A DNA stretch of 64,000 bases from the NCBI RefSeq assembly GCF_004402495.1, contig NZ_SOFH01000031.1, positions 1 through 64,000 on the forward strand, given 5' to 3'. Under the pieces are notes generated by a model that worked only from the letters and a program-made list of their open reading frames with translations, was not told where the DNA came from and did not search any database. The first letter of the stretch is position 1. Each line of letters opens with the position of its first letter. Shown here in pieces: positions 56,498 to 64,000 of the stretch. The stretch comes from Cryobacterium sp. HLT2-28 (GTDB lineage: Bacteria > Actinomycetota > Actinomycetes > Actinomycetales > Microbacteriaceae). Both the position numbers and the translations under genes were made by a program.

Positions 56498-56503
56498 TAG
56501 ATT
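56498..56503 (+). promoter_or_regulatory. -10 element for leaderless add
   Basis: TAGATT lies 6 bp before the GTG start of add. It separates add from the nup operon. Confidence 0.55.
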
Positions 56504-56509
56504 GGGAAC

Positions 56510-57631
56510 GTGAACACGAGCCCAGAGGAATACCTGCTGCCCGGCGGCATCAGCATCAACGCGCTGCCGAAGATCTCCCTGCACGACCACCTCGACGGCG
56601 GGTTGCGTCCCGGCACCGTCATCGAGCTGGCCGCGAGTATCGGATTCGCCCTGCCGACAACGGATGAGTCCGACCTCGGCGCCTGGTTCGCCGACCAGGC
56701 CAACTCCGGCTCGCTGGTCGAATACCTCAAGACCTTCGACATCACCTGTGCCGTCATGCAGACCGAGGAGGGCCTGACCAGGGTCGCCCGGGAATTCGTC
56801 GAGGACCTCGTCGCCGACGGCGTCATCTACGGCGAGGTGCGCTGGGCCCCCGAGCAGCACCTCACCCGGGGCCTCACCCTCGACCAGACGGTGGAGGCCG
56901 TGCAGGCCGGCATCGAGGCCGGCATCGCCGCCGCCGCCGAGGCCGGCCACAGCATCAAGATCGGCCAGCTGATCACCGCCATGCGGCACGCCGACCGCAG
57001 CCTCGAAATCGCCGAGCTGGCCGTGCGCCACCGCACCGCGGGCGTCGTCGGGTTCGACATCGCCGGCGCCGAACTCGGTTTCCCGGCCCACAACCACCGT
57101 GACGCGTTCGACTTCCTGGCCAAGGCATTTCTCCCGGTCACCGTGCACGCCGGCGAGGCCGACGGCCTGGAGAGCATCCGCGGGGCCCTGTTCGACGGAC
57201 GTGCGCTGCGGCTCGGCCACGGCGTGCGCATCGCCGAAGACATCGTCGTCGGCCGCCAGGACGCCGACGACAACACCTACGTGACCCTCGGCCCGGTGGC
57301 GCAGTGGGTGCGCGACCGCGAGATCGCCCTCGAGCTCAGCCCGTCGTCGAACCTGCAGACCGGGGCGATCGCGGCCTGGGGCGACGACCTGCTCGACCAC
57401 CCCTTCGACCTGCTCTACCAGCTGGGCTTCCGGGTCACCGTCAACACCGACAACCGCCTGATGAGCGACACCAGCCTGAGCAAGGAGCTGGCCCTGCTCA
57501 GCGACGCGTTCGGCTACGACATCGACGACCTCGAGGTCTTCCAGCTCAACGCCGCGCAGGCCACGTTCCTCCCGCTCGAGGAGCGCGAGGAGCTGGCCGA
57601 TGCCATCGTCGCCGGCTTCGAAGGCGCCTGA
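56510..57631 (+). CDS. add: Adenosine deaminase
   Basis: Converts adenosine and deoxyadenosine to inosine forms. The 373-residue protein has the zinc-site motif LHDHLDGG, the catalytic-site HAGE (VTVHAGEADG), LGHGVRIAED, the SPSSNLQTG segment and VTVNTDNRLMSDT. All metal and catalytic residues are present. Starts at GTG 56510, 6 bp after a -10 box. Its product is a substrate of the purine phosphorylase encoded at 60250-61083. Confidence 0.96.
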   Translation: MNTSPEEYLLPGGISINALPKISLHDHLDGGLRPGTVIELAASIGFALPTTDESDLGAWFADQANSGSLVEYLKTFDITCAVMQTEEGLTRVAREFVEDLVADGVIYGEVRWAPEQHLTRGLTLDQTVEAVQAGIEAGIAAAAEAGHSIKIGQLITAMRHADRSLEIAELAVRHRTAGVVGFDIAGAELGFPAHNHRDAFDFLAKAFLPVTVHAGEADGLESIRGALFDGRALRLGHGVRIAEDIVVGRQDADDNTYVTLGPVAQWVRDREIALELSPSSNLQTGAIAAWGDDLLDHPFDLLYQLGFRVTVNTDNRLMSDTSLSKELALLSDAFGYDIDDLEVFQLNAAQATFLPLEEREELADAIVAGFEGA

Positions 57632-57670
57632 AGAACCAATGCCCGTCCGATCGACACCGTGAAAGCCCCT

Positions 57671-58132
57671 ATGCCACTGCCGCCCCTCCCCACTGCCGCA
57701 ATCACGATCGGCGTCCACGTCGAGGACTGGCGTGGTGCGGTGGCCGCTGCCGGTGACGCCCTCGAACGGTCAGGGTCGACCTCGCCCGAGTACACGAAGC
57801 GCATGATCGGCGTGATCGACGAGTTCGGCGCCTACGTCGTGATCGCGCCGGGCCTCGCGCTGGCGCACGCCCGGCCCGGACCCGACGTTCACACCGAGGG
57901 CCTGAGCGTTGTCACCCTCGCCGAGCCGGTCGCGTTCGGACACCCGCACAACGACCCGGTCAGCGTCGTGCTGGGCCTGGCCGTCACCAGCGGTGACGAG
58001 CACGTGCTCCTCGTGGCCGAACTGGCCAATGTGTTCAACGACCCGCACGTCATTCCGGCGCTGGCGGCCGCGACGGATGTCGACAGCATCCGTTCGCTGC
58101 TCGGCGTGACCGCACCATCCGAGGAGCAGTAA
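57671..58132 (+). CDS. PTS EIIA component (mannitol/ascorbate type)
   Basis: A 153-residue phosphocarrier domain of the PTS_EIIA_2 fold. The phosphorylated His is expected in IAPGLALAHARPGP, which matches the family's APxxALPHA pattern. YTKRMIGVIDEFGAYVVI upstream is also typical. The ATG at 57671 or the in-frame GTG at 57659 may start it; no clear ribosome binding site. It lies 39 bp after add and overlaps the EIIB gene. No membrane EIIC gene is present nearby. With EIIB it may be an accessory or regulatory relay rather than a sugar transporter. Confidence 0.85.
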   Translation: MPLPPLPTAAITIGVHVEDWRGAVAAAGDALERSGSTSPEYTKRMIGVIDEFGAYVVIAPGLALAHARPGPDVHTEGLSVVTLAEPVAFGHPHNDPVSVVLGLAVTSGDEHVLLVAELANVFNDPHVIPALAAATDVDSIRSLLGVTAPSEEQ

Positions 58133-58404
58133 TGAAGATCGTCGCCCTGTGCGGAGTCGGAATCGGCACCTCCGCGATTCTCAAGGTCAACGCCGAGCGG
58201 GCCCTGGCCCGGCTGGACATCGAGGCGGAGGTCACCGCGACGGACGTCGCCGGCGTTGCGAGCGTGGGCTTCGACGCCCAGGTGATCCTCACCTCGTCGG
58301 AGCTGGTCGACGCCATCGGCAAGACCAACGCCGACATCGTCGTGATCGACAACTACTTCGACGTGGACGAACTCACCGCGAAGCTGGAGACCGCGCTGGG
58401 CTGA
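58132..58404 (+). CDS. PTS EIIB component (lactose/ascorbate type)
   Basis: A 90-residue EIIB domain. The phosphorylated Cys lies in CGVGIGTSAILK at the N-terminus, the standard P-loop of the ascorbate-type EIIB. The remainder (VILTSSELVDAIGKTNADIVVIDNYFD) has the expected alternating strand-helix pattern. GAGGAG precedes the ATG, which overlaps the EIIA stop by one base. It ends the transcript; the convergent mutase begins 32 bp later. A 14-bp duplication spans its stop codon. Confidence 0.87.
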   Translation: MKIVALCGVGIGTSAILKVNAERALARLDIEAEVTATDVAGVASVGFDAQVILTSSELVDAIGKTNADIVVIDNYFDVDELTAKLETALG

Positions 58405-58417
58405 CCGCGCTGGGCTG
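58390..58417 (+). repeat. 14-bp tandem duplication spanning the EIIB stop codon
   Basis: ACCGCGCTGGGCTG at 58390-58403 is followed by an exact copy at 58404-58417. TGA occurs at 58402 (real stop) and again at 58416, in another frame. Confidence 0.95.
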
Positions 58418-58435
58418 AGTGCCGGCCCGACCGCG

Positions 58436-60253
58436 CTACTTGATCAGTTCGCGCATGCCCCGGTCGAGTTCGGCCAGGGTCGCCTCGGCGGCGGCCTTCC
58501 GCTCGGCGACCGTGCCGGCGGTGCTGCTCGTGTCCAAATACACCTTGAGCTTGGGTTCGGTGCCGCTCGGGCGCACCATGACGCGCGAGCCGTCGACGAG
58601 CCTGATCCGCAGCACATCGCTCGGCGGCAGTCCGTTGAAGCCGGCCGACAGGTCGTCCACCTGGTCGACCCGGATGCCCCCCACCATCGACGGCGGACTC
58701 TGGCGCAGGCGGGCCATCACCCGGTCGATCTCGCTGAGGTCGGTCACCCGCACCGAGATCTGGCCGGACGCGAAGTGGCCGAACCTGGCGCTGAACCGGT
58801 CGAGGTGGTCGGCGAGGGTGAGCCCGTCGGCCTTGAGGTCGCTGACCAGGGAGAGAATGGCCACGGCGGCGGAGATGCCGTCCTTGTCGCGCACGGTGCC
58901 GGGGTTGACGAGGTAGCCGAGGGCCTCCTCGTAGCCGAAGATCAGGTTCGGCGCGCGGGACACCCACTTGAAGCCGGTGAGGGTGTCCGCGAACCGCAGG
59001 CCGTAGGCCGCGGCGACCGCCTGCAGGGCCGGCGACGACACGATCGAGCAGGCGAGCGTGCCGTCGGCCGCGCCATCGCCTGCCGCGGTCGCGGCGAGCT
59101 CGGCGGCCCGCCAGCCGAGGATGGCGCCGACCTCGTTGCCGCTGAGCCGGCGGTAGCCGGTGCCGGACGACGGGTCGGGGATCGCGATCGCGAGCCGGTC
59201 CGCGTCGGGGTCGTTCGCGATGATCAGTTCGGCGCCGGCCTCCCTCGCGGTCTCATAGGACAGGTCGAGGGCGCCCGGCTCCTCCGGGTTGGGGAACGCG
59301 ACGGTGGGGAAGTGGCCGTCCGGGGCGATCTGGGCGTCGACGAGGGTGGGCAGGTCGAAGCCGGCGGCCTCGAGCACGCGCCTGGTCGTATCCCAGCCGA
59401 CGCCGTGCAAGGCGGTGTACACGGTGTTCACCTGCGCGCGCGGCGGGTGGGCGAGACCGGCGGTGGCGTCGATGTACGCCTGCACGACGGATTCGGGTGC
59501 CGTCTCGTAGGCGGCCCGAGGCAGGTCAGGTACCCGCTGCTCGGTCGCCACCCGGAGGATCTCCGCCGCGATGCGCGCGTCGTCGGGGGAGACGATCTGC
59601 GAGCCGTTGTTCGCGCCGCCCAGGTAGACCTTGTAGCCGTTGTCGTTCGGCGGGTTGTGCGACGCGGTGACCATCACGCCGGCACCCACGTCGAGGTGCC
59701 GCACCGCGAAGGCGAGCACGGGGGTGGGCAGCAGTCGGGGGAGCAGGATGGCGCGCACCCCGGCACCGGCCATGATCGCAGCCGTGTCGGTGGCGAAGAC
59801 GTGGGAATTCTTGCGCCCGTCGTAGCCGATGACGACGGACGGGGTTTCGCCCGGGGACGCGGCGCTCCTGAGGTAGGCGGCGAGGCCGGCGGCGGCCTGG
59901 GAGACGAGCACGCGGTTCATCCTGTTCGAGCCGGCCGCGATCGCTCCGCGGAGGCCGGCCGTGCCGAAGGCGAGTCTCTCATCGAAGCGGGAGTGCAGCT
60001 CCAGGATCGCCGCCCCATCCCCGTCGCCGGCGGAGCGCACCAGCAGGCGCAACTCGGCCTGGGTTTCGGGGTCGGGGTCCTGGCTGAGCCAGTCGTTCGC
60101 CGTGTTCAGCAGGGCCGTGGCGGCGTCCCCGGCGGGAGCGTCCGTCTCGATGGTGTCGAGCACCATCGTGTCGGGGAGCACCGTCTCCGGGGCGTCCCCC
60201 TCGCTGTGCCTGCCGCCGGATTCGGGGGGCACTGCGGTGCCGTCGAGGCTCAC
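58436..60253 (-). CDS. Phosphohexomutase-superfamily enzyme, probable phosphopentomutase
   Basis: A 605-residue alpha-D-phosphohexomutase. The phosphoserine loop is VTASHNPPNDNGYKVY, the metal loop is NDPDADRLAIAIP, and the phosphate-binding loop is VRPSGTEPKLKVY. Length and N-terminal extension resemble the PGM2-like group, whose human member acts on pentose-1-phosphates. It overlaps punA by 4 bp, so conversion of (deoxy)ribose-1-phosphate to the 5-phosphate is the likely role; phosphomannomutase or phosphoglucomutase activity remains possible. Starts at GTG 60253. The N-terminal 30 residues are variable. Confidence 0.88.
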   Translation of the reverse strand: MSLDGTAVPPESGGRHSEGDAPETVLPDTMVLDTIETDAPAGDAATALLNTANDWLSQDPDPETQAELRLLVRSAGDGDGAAILELHSRFDERLAFGTAGLRGAIAAGSNRMNRVLVSQAAAGLAAYLRSAASPGETPSVVIGYDGRKNSHVFATDTAAIMAGAGVRAILLPRLLPTPVLAFAVRHLDVGAGVMVTASHNPPNDNGYKVYLGGANNGSQIVSPDDARIAAEILRVATEQRVPDLPRAAYETAPESVVQAYIDATAGLAHPPRAQVNTVYTALHGVGWDTTRRVLEAAGFDLPTLVDAQIAPDGHFPTVAFPNPEEPGALDLSYETAREAGAELIIANDPDADRLAIAIPDPSSGTGYRRLSGNEVGAILGWRAAELAATAAGDGAADGTLACSIVSSPALQAVAAAYGLRFADTLTGFKWVSRAPNLIFGYEEALGYLVNPGTVRDKDGISAAVAILSLVSDLKADGLTLADHLDRFSARFGHFASGQISVRVTDLSEIDRVMARLRQSPPSMVGGIRVDQVDDLSAGFNGLPPSDVLRIRLVDGSRVMVRPSGTEPKLKVYLDTSSTAGTVAERKAAAEATLAELDRGMRELIK

Positions 60254-61083
60254 AGTGCGGCCACGATCCGGGCAAGCAGCGCGCCGATCACGGGTTCGGC
60301 CAGCTTGCCGGCCTCGAGCACCTCTTCGTGGCTGAGCGGCTCCTTCTGGATCCCCGCGGCGAGGTTCGTGATCAGCGACAGGCCGAGGATCTCCATCCCG
60401 GCCTCCCGGGCCGCGATCGCCTCGAGCGCAGTGGACATTCCGACGATGTGGCCGCCGATCACCTTCGCCATCTGCACCTCGGCGGGGGTCTCGTAGTGCG
60501 GGCCGCGGAACTGGCAGTACACGCCCTCGTCGAGGGTGGGGTCGATGCTGCGGGCCAGGGCGCGCAGCCGGGCGGAGTACAGATCGGTGAGGTCGACGAA
60601 GGTCGCGCCCTCCAGGGGCGAGTCGGCAGTGAGGTTGATGTGATCGCTGATCAGCACCGGGCTGCCCGGCGTCCAGGTCTCGCGGATGCCGCCGGCACCG
60701 TTGGTGAGGATCATCGTCGACACGCCCGTGGCGGCCGCGGTGCGCACGCTGTGCACGACCCGGCGCACGCCGTGGCCCTCGTAGTAGTGGGTGCGGGCGC
60801 CGATGATGAGGGCGCGCTTGCCGCCGGGCAGCAGCACGGAGCGGAGCATGCCGGCGTGGCCGGCCAGGGCGGGGGCGCTGAAGCCCGTGATCTCCTGTGC
60901 GGGGATCGTGTGAGTGGTCTCGCCGATCAGGTCGGCGGCCTTGCCCCAGCCGCTGCCCAGGGTCAGTGCGATGTCGTGCCGGGCGACACCGGTGCGGGCG
61001 GCGATCTCGCCGGCCGCGATGCGCGCGACCTCGAACGGATCCGTTTCTGGCGCGTCGAGCGGGTTGTTATCCATCTTCAGCAT
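60250..61083 (-). CDS. punA: Purine-nucleoside phosphorylase
   Basis: Phosphorolyses inosine, guanosine and deoxy forms to base and (deoxy)ribose-1-phosphate. The 277-residue trimeric-type enzyme has LTLGSGWGKAADLIG, the phosphate-site GARTHYYEGH, QFRGPHYETPAEVQMAK and VGMSTALEAIAAREAG. The ATG at 61083 is 6 bp after TAGAGT (leaderless layout); the in-frame ATG at 61074 is an alternative with GGGGG upstream. Its partner mutase overlaps its end. Confidence 0.95.
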   Translation of the reverse strand: MLKMDNNPLDAPETDPFEVARIAAGEIAARTGVARHDIALTLGSGWGKAADLIGETTHTIPAQEITGFSAPALAGHAGMLRSVLLPGGKRALIIGARTHYYEGHGVRRVVHSVRTAAATGVSTMILTNGAGGIRETWTPGSPVLISDHINLTADSPLEGATFVDLTDLYSARLRALARSIDPTLDEGVYCQFRGPHYETPAEVQMAKVIGGHIVGMSTALEAIAAREAGMEILGLSLITNLAAGIQKEPLSHEEVLEAGKLAEPVIGALLARIVAAL

Positions 61084-61089
61084 GCCCCC

Positions 61090-61095
61090 ACTCTA
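61090..61095 (-). promoter_or_regulatory. -10 element for leaderless punA
   Basis: TAGAGT on the minus strand ends 6 bp before the ATG at 61083. Confidence 0.5.
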
Positions 61096-61143
61096 ATTGC
61101 CCGCCCATTTCGCCGGTGCTCACCCGTATGATTCGACGGAGAT

Positions 61144-61161
61144 TTTGCTCATTCGCGCAGG
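61144..61161. promoter_or_regulatory. Nucleoside-gene motif, site 3
   Basis: TTTGCTCATTCGCGCAGG lies 61 bp upstream of punA in the punA-lpdA divergent gap. Its right part, extended to 61165, repeats exactly in front of nupA. Confidence 0.6.
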
Positions 61162-61180
61162 TAGCGGGCCGCTATCACCG

Positions 61181-61210
61181 ATTTTGGCCAAAATTACCGT
61201 CGAATTCGAC
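61181..61210. promoter_or_regulatory. Two palindromes upstream of lpdA
   Basis: ATTTTGGCCAAAAT (61181-61194) and GTCGAATTCGAC (61199-61210) are perfect palindromes 4 bp apart. They are in the divergent region, about 80-105 bp before lpdA. Their regulator is unknown. Confidence 0.5.
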
Positions 61211-61287
61211 AGGGGAGGGACCGGGCGCGGACGGGCGGCCGGGGGCCGCGGGCGTGGTTTGGCAGGGGCCCCCCGTAGCGGGAGAAT

Positions 61288-62730
61288 ATGACAATGGCCT
61301 ACGAGTTCGAACGCAAGCAGCGCATCGCTATCCTCGGCGGAGGGCCCGGCGGTTACGAAGCGGCGTTGGCCGGCGCCCAGCAGGGTGCCGAGGTCACCCT
61401 CGTCGAGCGGGTCGGGGTCGGCGGTTCCGCCGTGATCACGGATGTCGTCCCCTCCAAGTCGCTCATCGCCACGGCCGAGGCCACCAACTCGATCGGCGAG
61501 GCCACCGACCTGGGCGTGCAGCTGTTCGTGCGCGGCGACACGGGCAGGCCCGCCCGGCCCGAGGTCGCCATCAACCTGGCTGCCGTCAACAAGCGGCTCC
61601 TCTCCCTCGCCCGGCAGCAGTCCGAGGACATGAAGGCCACCCTGATGCGCGCCGGCGTGCACCTCGTCAGCGGCCACGGCCGCCTCGACGGCACCAGCGG
61701 GGTCATCGTCTCCACCGCCGAGGACGGCTCCGGCACCGACTTCGACCGCATCGACGCCGACACGATCGTCGTCTCGGTCGGCGCGACCCCGCGCATCCTG
61801 CCCACCGCAGTCCCCGACGGCGAACGCATCCTCAGCTGGACCGAGCTCTACAACCTGAAGGCCGTCCCTGAGCACCTCATCGTGGTCGGCTCCGGCGTGA
61901 CGGGTGCCGAGTTCGCCTCCGCCTACCGCGCCCTCGGCGCGAAGGTCACCCTGATCTCCAGCCGCGACCAGGTGCTCCCCGGCGAGGACGCCGACGCGGC
62001 GGCCGTGATCGAGAACGTGTTCAAACGCAACGGAATGGTCGTGCTGAACAAGTCACGCGCGTCCTCCGTCGTGCGCACCGACACCGGCGTGCTGGCGACC
62101 CTGGCCGACGGTCGCACGGTCGAGGGCAGCCACTGCCTGATCGCGGTCGGCTCGGTGCCGAACACCTCCGGGATCGGCCTCGAGGAGGCAGGCGTGCAGC
62201 TCTCCGAATCCGGCCACATCCGGGTGAACCGGGTGGCGCGCACGTCCATCCCGAACATCTACGCGGCCGGCGATTGCACGACCGAGCTGCCGCTGGCATC
62301 CGTCGCCTCGATGATGGGCCGCACCGCGGTCTTCCACGCGATGGGCGACGCGGTCAACCCGATCGAAATTCGCAACGTCGCGGCGAACATCTTCACCCAG
62401 CCGGAGATCGCCACGGTCGGCTGGACCCAGAAGCAGATCGAGGACGGCCTCACCCGCGGCAGCATCTACAAGCTGCCGCTCTCGTCGAACCCGCGCGCGA
62501 AGATGATGGGCATCAAGGACGGTTTCGTCAAGCTGTTCGCGACCACCACCACCGGCACCGTCATCGGCGGAGTGATCGTCGCGCCCAAGGCCAGCGAGCT
62601 CATCTTCCCCCTCGCCCTGGCGGTCGAGCACCGGCTCACGGTCGACGAGGTGGCCCGGGCGTTCCCGGTCTACCCGTCGCTGACGGGTTCGATCACGGAT
62701 GCCGCGCGCGCCATGCACATCGTCCAGTAG
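61288..62730 (+). CDS. lpdA: NAD(P)H-quinone dehydrogenase, LpdA-like flavoprotein
   Basis: A 480-residue two-dinucleotide-binding flavoprotein. FAD motif IAILGGGPGGYEAALAGAQ and NAD(P)H motif LIVVGSGVTGAEFASAY are clear, as is the second FAD motif IYAAGDCT. The disulfide redox centre of lipoamide dehydrogenases (GGxCxxxGCxPSK) is changed to GGSAVITDVVPSK, so both Cys are missing, as in mycobacterial LpdA, a quinone reductase. It also lacks the C-terminal His-Glu pair region in usual form. GGGAG lies upstream of ATG 61288; ATG 61294 has better spacing. Mycobacteria also have lpdA near purine phosphorylase genes. Confidence 0.87.
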   Translation: MTMAYEFERKQRIAILGGGPGGYEAALAGAQQGAEVTLVERVGVGGSAVITDVVPSKSLIATAEATNSIGEATDLGVQLFVRGDTGRPARPEVAINLAAVNKRLLSLARQQSEDMKATLMRAGVHLVSGHGRLDGTSGVIVSTAEDGSGTDFDRIDADTIVVSVGATPRILPTAVPDGERILSWTELYNLKAVPEHLIVVGSGVTGAEFASAYRALGAKVTLISSRDQVLPGEDADAAAVIENVFKRNGMVVLNKSRASSVVRTDTGVLATLADGRTVEGSHCLIAVGSVPNTSGIGLEEAGVQLSESGHIRVNRVARTSIPNIYAAGDCTTELPLASVASMMGRTAVFHAMGDAVNPIEIRNVAANIFTQPEIATVGWTQKQIEDGLTRGSIYKLPLSSNPRAKMMGIKDGFVKLFATTTTGTVIGGVIVAPKASELIFPLALAVEHRLTVDEVARAFPVYPSLTGSITDAARAMHIVQ

Positions 62731-62742
62731 CCCGCCGCCGCT

Positions 62743-62921
62743 CGGTGGTTGAGCCGGTCGGTGGTTGAGCTTGTCGGTGGTTGAGCGTGTCGAAACCATG
62801 GCGGAGGTCTCGACAGGCTCGACCACCGGTTGCTCGAGACTTCGGTCGGCGGTTGAGCCACTTCGATCGGTGGTTGAGCGTGTCGAAACCACGGCGGGGG
62901 TCTCGACGGGCTCGACCACCG
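62743..62921. repeat. REP-like cluster with two full stem-loops
   Basis: Two 54-bp units (62775-62828 and 62868-62921) have arms of the type GGTTGAGCGTGTCGAAACC and GGTCTCGACGGGCTCGACC. Three or four partial GGTGGTTGAGC half-units lie around them. This word is a common dispersed element in Microbacteriaceae and relatives. It separates lpdA from the convergent carboxylase gene. Confidence 0.9.
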
Positions 62922-62930
62922 GGCGGCGGG

Positions 62931-64000
62931 TCAGGGGTGGTCGGTGACGGCCATCAGCAGGGAGCCGGAGGCGACGGTGGTGCCGACGAGCGCCTCGATG
63001 CTGCCGATCACGCCGTCCTTGTGGGCGGTGAGCGGTTGCTCCATCTTCATGGCCTCGAGGACGAGCAGCAGGTCACCCTTGACGACGATGTCGCCCTCGG
63101 CGACGGCCAGCTTGACCACGGTTGCCTGCATCGGCGCGTGCACGGCGTCACCGGTCGCGGTGCTGACCGCGTGGCCTCCGCTGCGTCGGCGCGGGGCAGG
63201 CCCCGCCGTGCTCTCGGACGCCGACCCGGGGAGCAGCCGCACCGGCAGGCTGACCTCGATCCGGCGGCCCTCGACCTCGACCACGACGTTGTGCCGCTTC
63301 GCCGGGCCGGTGGGCTCCTCGAGCGAACCGTTCCACGGGTCGATGTCGTTGTCGAACTCGGTCTCGATCCAGCGGGTGTAGATAGAGAAGGGCTGGCCGT
63401 TCGCCGGGGCGAACGCGGGGTCGCGCACGATCCGGCGGTGGAAGGGCAGCACGGTGGGCAGCCCGGCAACCTCGAACTCGTCGAGGGCGCGGCGGGAGCG
63501 CTCGAGGGCCTCCTCCCGGGTGGCTCCGGTGACGATGAGCTTGGCGAGCAGGGAGTCGAACGAGCCGGAGATCACGTCGCCGGCCTGCACGCCGCTGTCG
63601 ACGCGCACACCGGGACCGCCGGCGGGTTTGAATACGTGCACGGGGCCGGGCGCGGGCATGAAGCCGCGGCCGGCATCCTCGCCGTTGATCCGGAATTCGA
63701 AGGAGTGGCCGGTGGGAGCAGGGTCGGGGTAGTCCAGCGTGCCTCCCTCGGCGAGGCGGAACTGTTCGCGGACGAGGTCGATCCCGGTCACTTCCTCCGA
63801 CACGGGGTGCTCGACCTGCAGCCGGGTGTTCACCTCGAGGAAGGAAACGGTGCCGTCCTGGCCGATCAGGAACTCACAGGTACCGGCGCCGACATAGCCG
63901 ACCTCGGCCAGGATGGCCTTGGACGCGCGGTAAATCTCGGTCTGCTGGGCGTCGGTCAGGAACGGGGCCGGTGCTTCTTCGACGAGTTTCTGGTGCCGGC
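62931..64000 (-). CDS. Biotin-dependent acyl-CoA carboxylase alpha subunit, C-terminal part
   Basis: The window ends inside this gene; about 355 residues are visible. The upstream part ([21 protein letters not shown], then [20 protein letters not shown]) is the biotin-carboxylase catalytic region. A middle domain with low conservation follows, then a biotin carrier domain with the biotinyl Lys in [11 protein letters not shown]. The combination of both domains in one chain is the AccA3/PccA layout of actinobacteria. It supplies malonyl- or methylmalonyl-CoA with a separate carboxyltransferase. The 5' end is beyond 64000. Confidence 0.94.
   Translation of the reverse strand, partial: RHQKLVEEAPAPFLTDAQQTEIYRASKAILAEVGYVGAGTCEFLIGQDGTVSFLEVNTRLQVEHPVSEEVTGIDLVREQFRLAEGGTLDYPDPAPTGHSFEFRINGEDAGRGFMPAPGPVHVFKPAGGPGVRVDSGVQAGDVISGSFDSLLAKLIVTGATREEALERSRRALDEFEVAGLPTVLPFHRRIVRDPAFAPANGQPFSIYTRWIETEFDNDIDPWNGSLEEPTGPAKRHNVVVEVEGRRIEVSLPVRLLPGSASESTAGPAPRRRSGGHAVSTATGDAVHAPMQATVVKLAVAEGDIVVKGDLLLVLEAMKMEQPLTAHKDGVIGSIEALVGTTVASGSLLMAVTDHP

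Noticed and set aside
58436..60253. Assignment as manB (phosphomannomutase) supplying manC
   Set aside because: It is 10 kb away and overlaps punA; context favours pentose phosphates, though mannose activity is not excluded.

Overview
The window is high-GC, gene-dense DNA. Codon usage rich in GATGCC/GCATCC, GTP-type PEP carboxykinase, a RamB-type regulator, a DtxR/IdeR-type iron box, a CebR-like operator, a DUF559 nuclease and many start codons placed about 6 nt after a -10 box together suggest an actinobacterium, most likely a member of the Microbacteriaceae (Cryobacterium/Leifsonia-like). The family assignment is inference. I saw no rRNA, tRNA, CRISPR array, insertion sequence or prophage. 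It reads as a core-metabolism chromosomal segment rather than a mobile island.

Layout. 1-2045: agmatine-to-putrescine genes (aguA partial, aguB) divergent from a TetR regulator over a perfect operator-like inverted repeat. 2027-6037: iron box followed by an FbpABC-type Fe3+ ABC importer. 6121-9303: secreted beta-helix/Ig-like protein behind a CebR-like operator. 9399-12826: RamB-like regulator divergent from pckG. 13029-20751: ROK regulator, sugar ABC importer and GH38 alpha-mannosidase, probably oligomannoside uptake and breakdown. 20883-27320: an ABC exporter with an unusual insert in its nucleotide-binding domain, a drug-type ABC-2 exporter and an MHS-family symporter. 27616-31268: ribD-ribE-ribBA-ribH under an FMN riboswitch. 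31352-36955: SorC regulator with glpD, glpF and glpK. 36998-39651: DUF559 nuclease gene bracketed by two copies of a roughly 93-bp palindromic element, then HAD phosphatase and GNAT genes. 39654-42691: trpS, xth and a YihY-family membrane protein. 42983-46455: sdhCDAB. 46569-48923: mannosyltransferase divergent from mannose-1-phosphate guanylyltransferase. 49146-61083: nucleoside uptake and salvage (bmpA, nupABC, cdd, deoA, add, an EIIA/EIIB pair without EIIC, and on the other strand punA with a phosphosugar mutase). 61288-62730: LpdA-like flavoprotein. 62931-64000: C-terminal part of a biotin-dependent acyl-CoA carboxylase.

How it works together. The nucleoside block gives a complete route: import, deamination (cdd, add), phosphorolysis (deoA, punA) and probably conversion of (deoxy)ribose-1-phosphate by the mutase next to punA. 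Glycerol, mannoside and nucleoside catabolism, gluconeogenesis (pckG) and succinate dehydrogenase all feed central carbon metabolism.

The most unusual features are not genes. (1) Short tandem repeats sit on or just after several stop codons, with periods of 14, 16, 17 or 19 bp, so that stop codons recur in other reading frames. (2) A family of palindromic elements of near-constant 92-94 bp length has three copies, two of them bracketing a nuclease gene. (3) Several other intergenic palindromes have the same architecture but different sequences. (4) A motif is shared by the control regions of the nucleoside genes. (5) Leaderless-type promoters recur.
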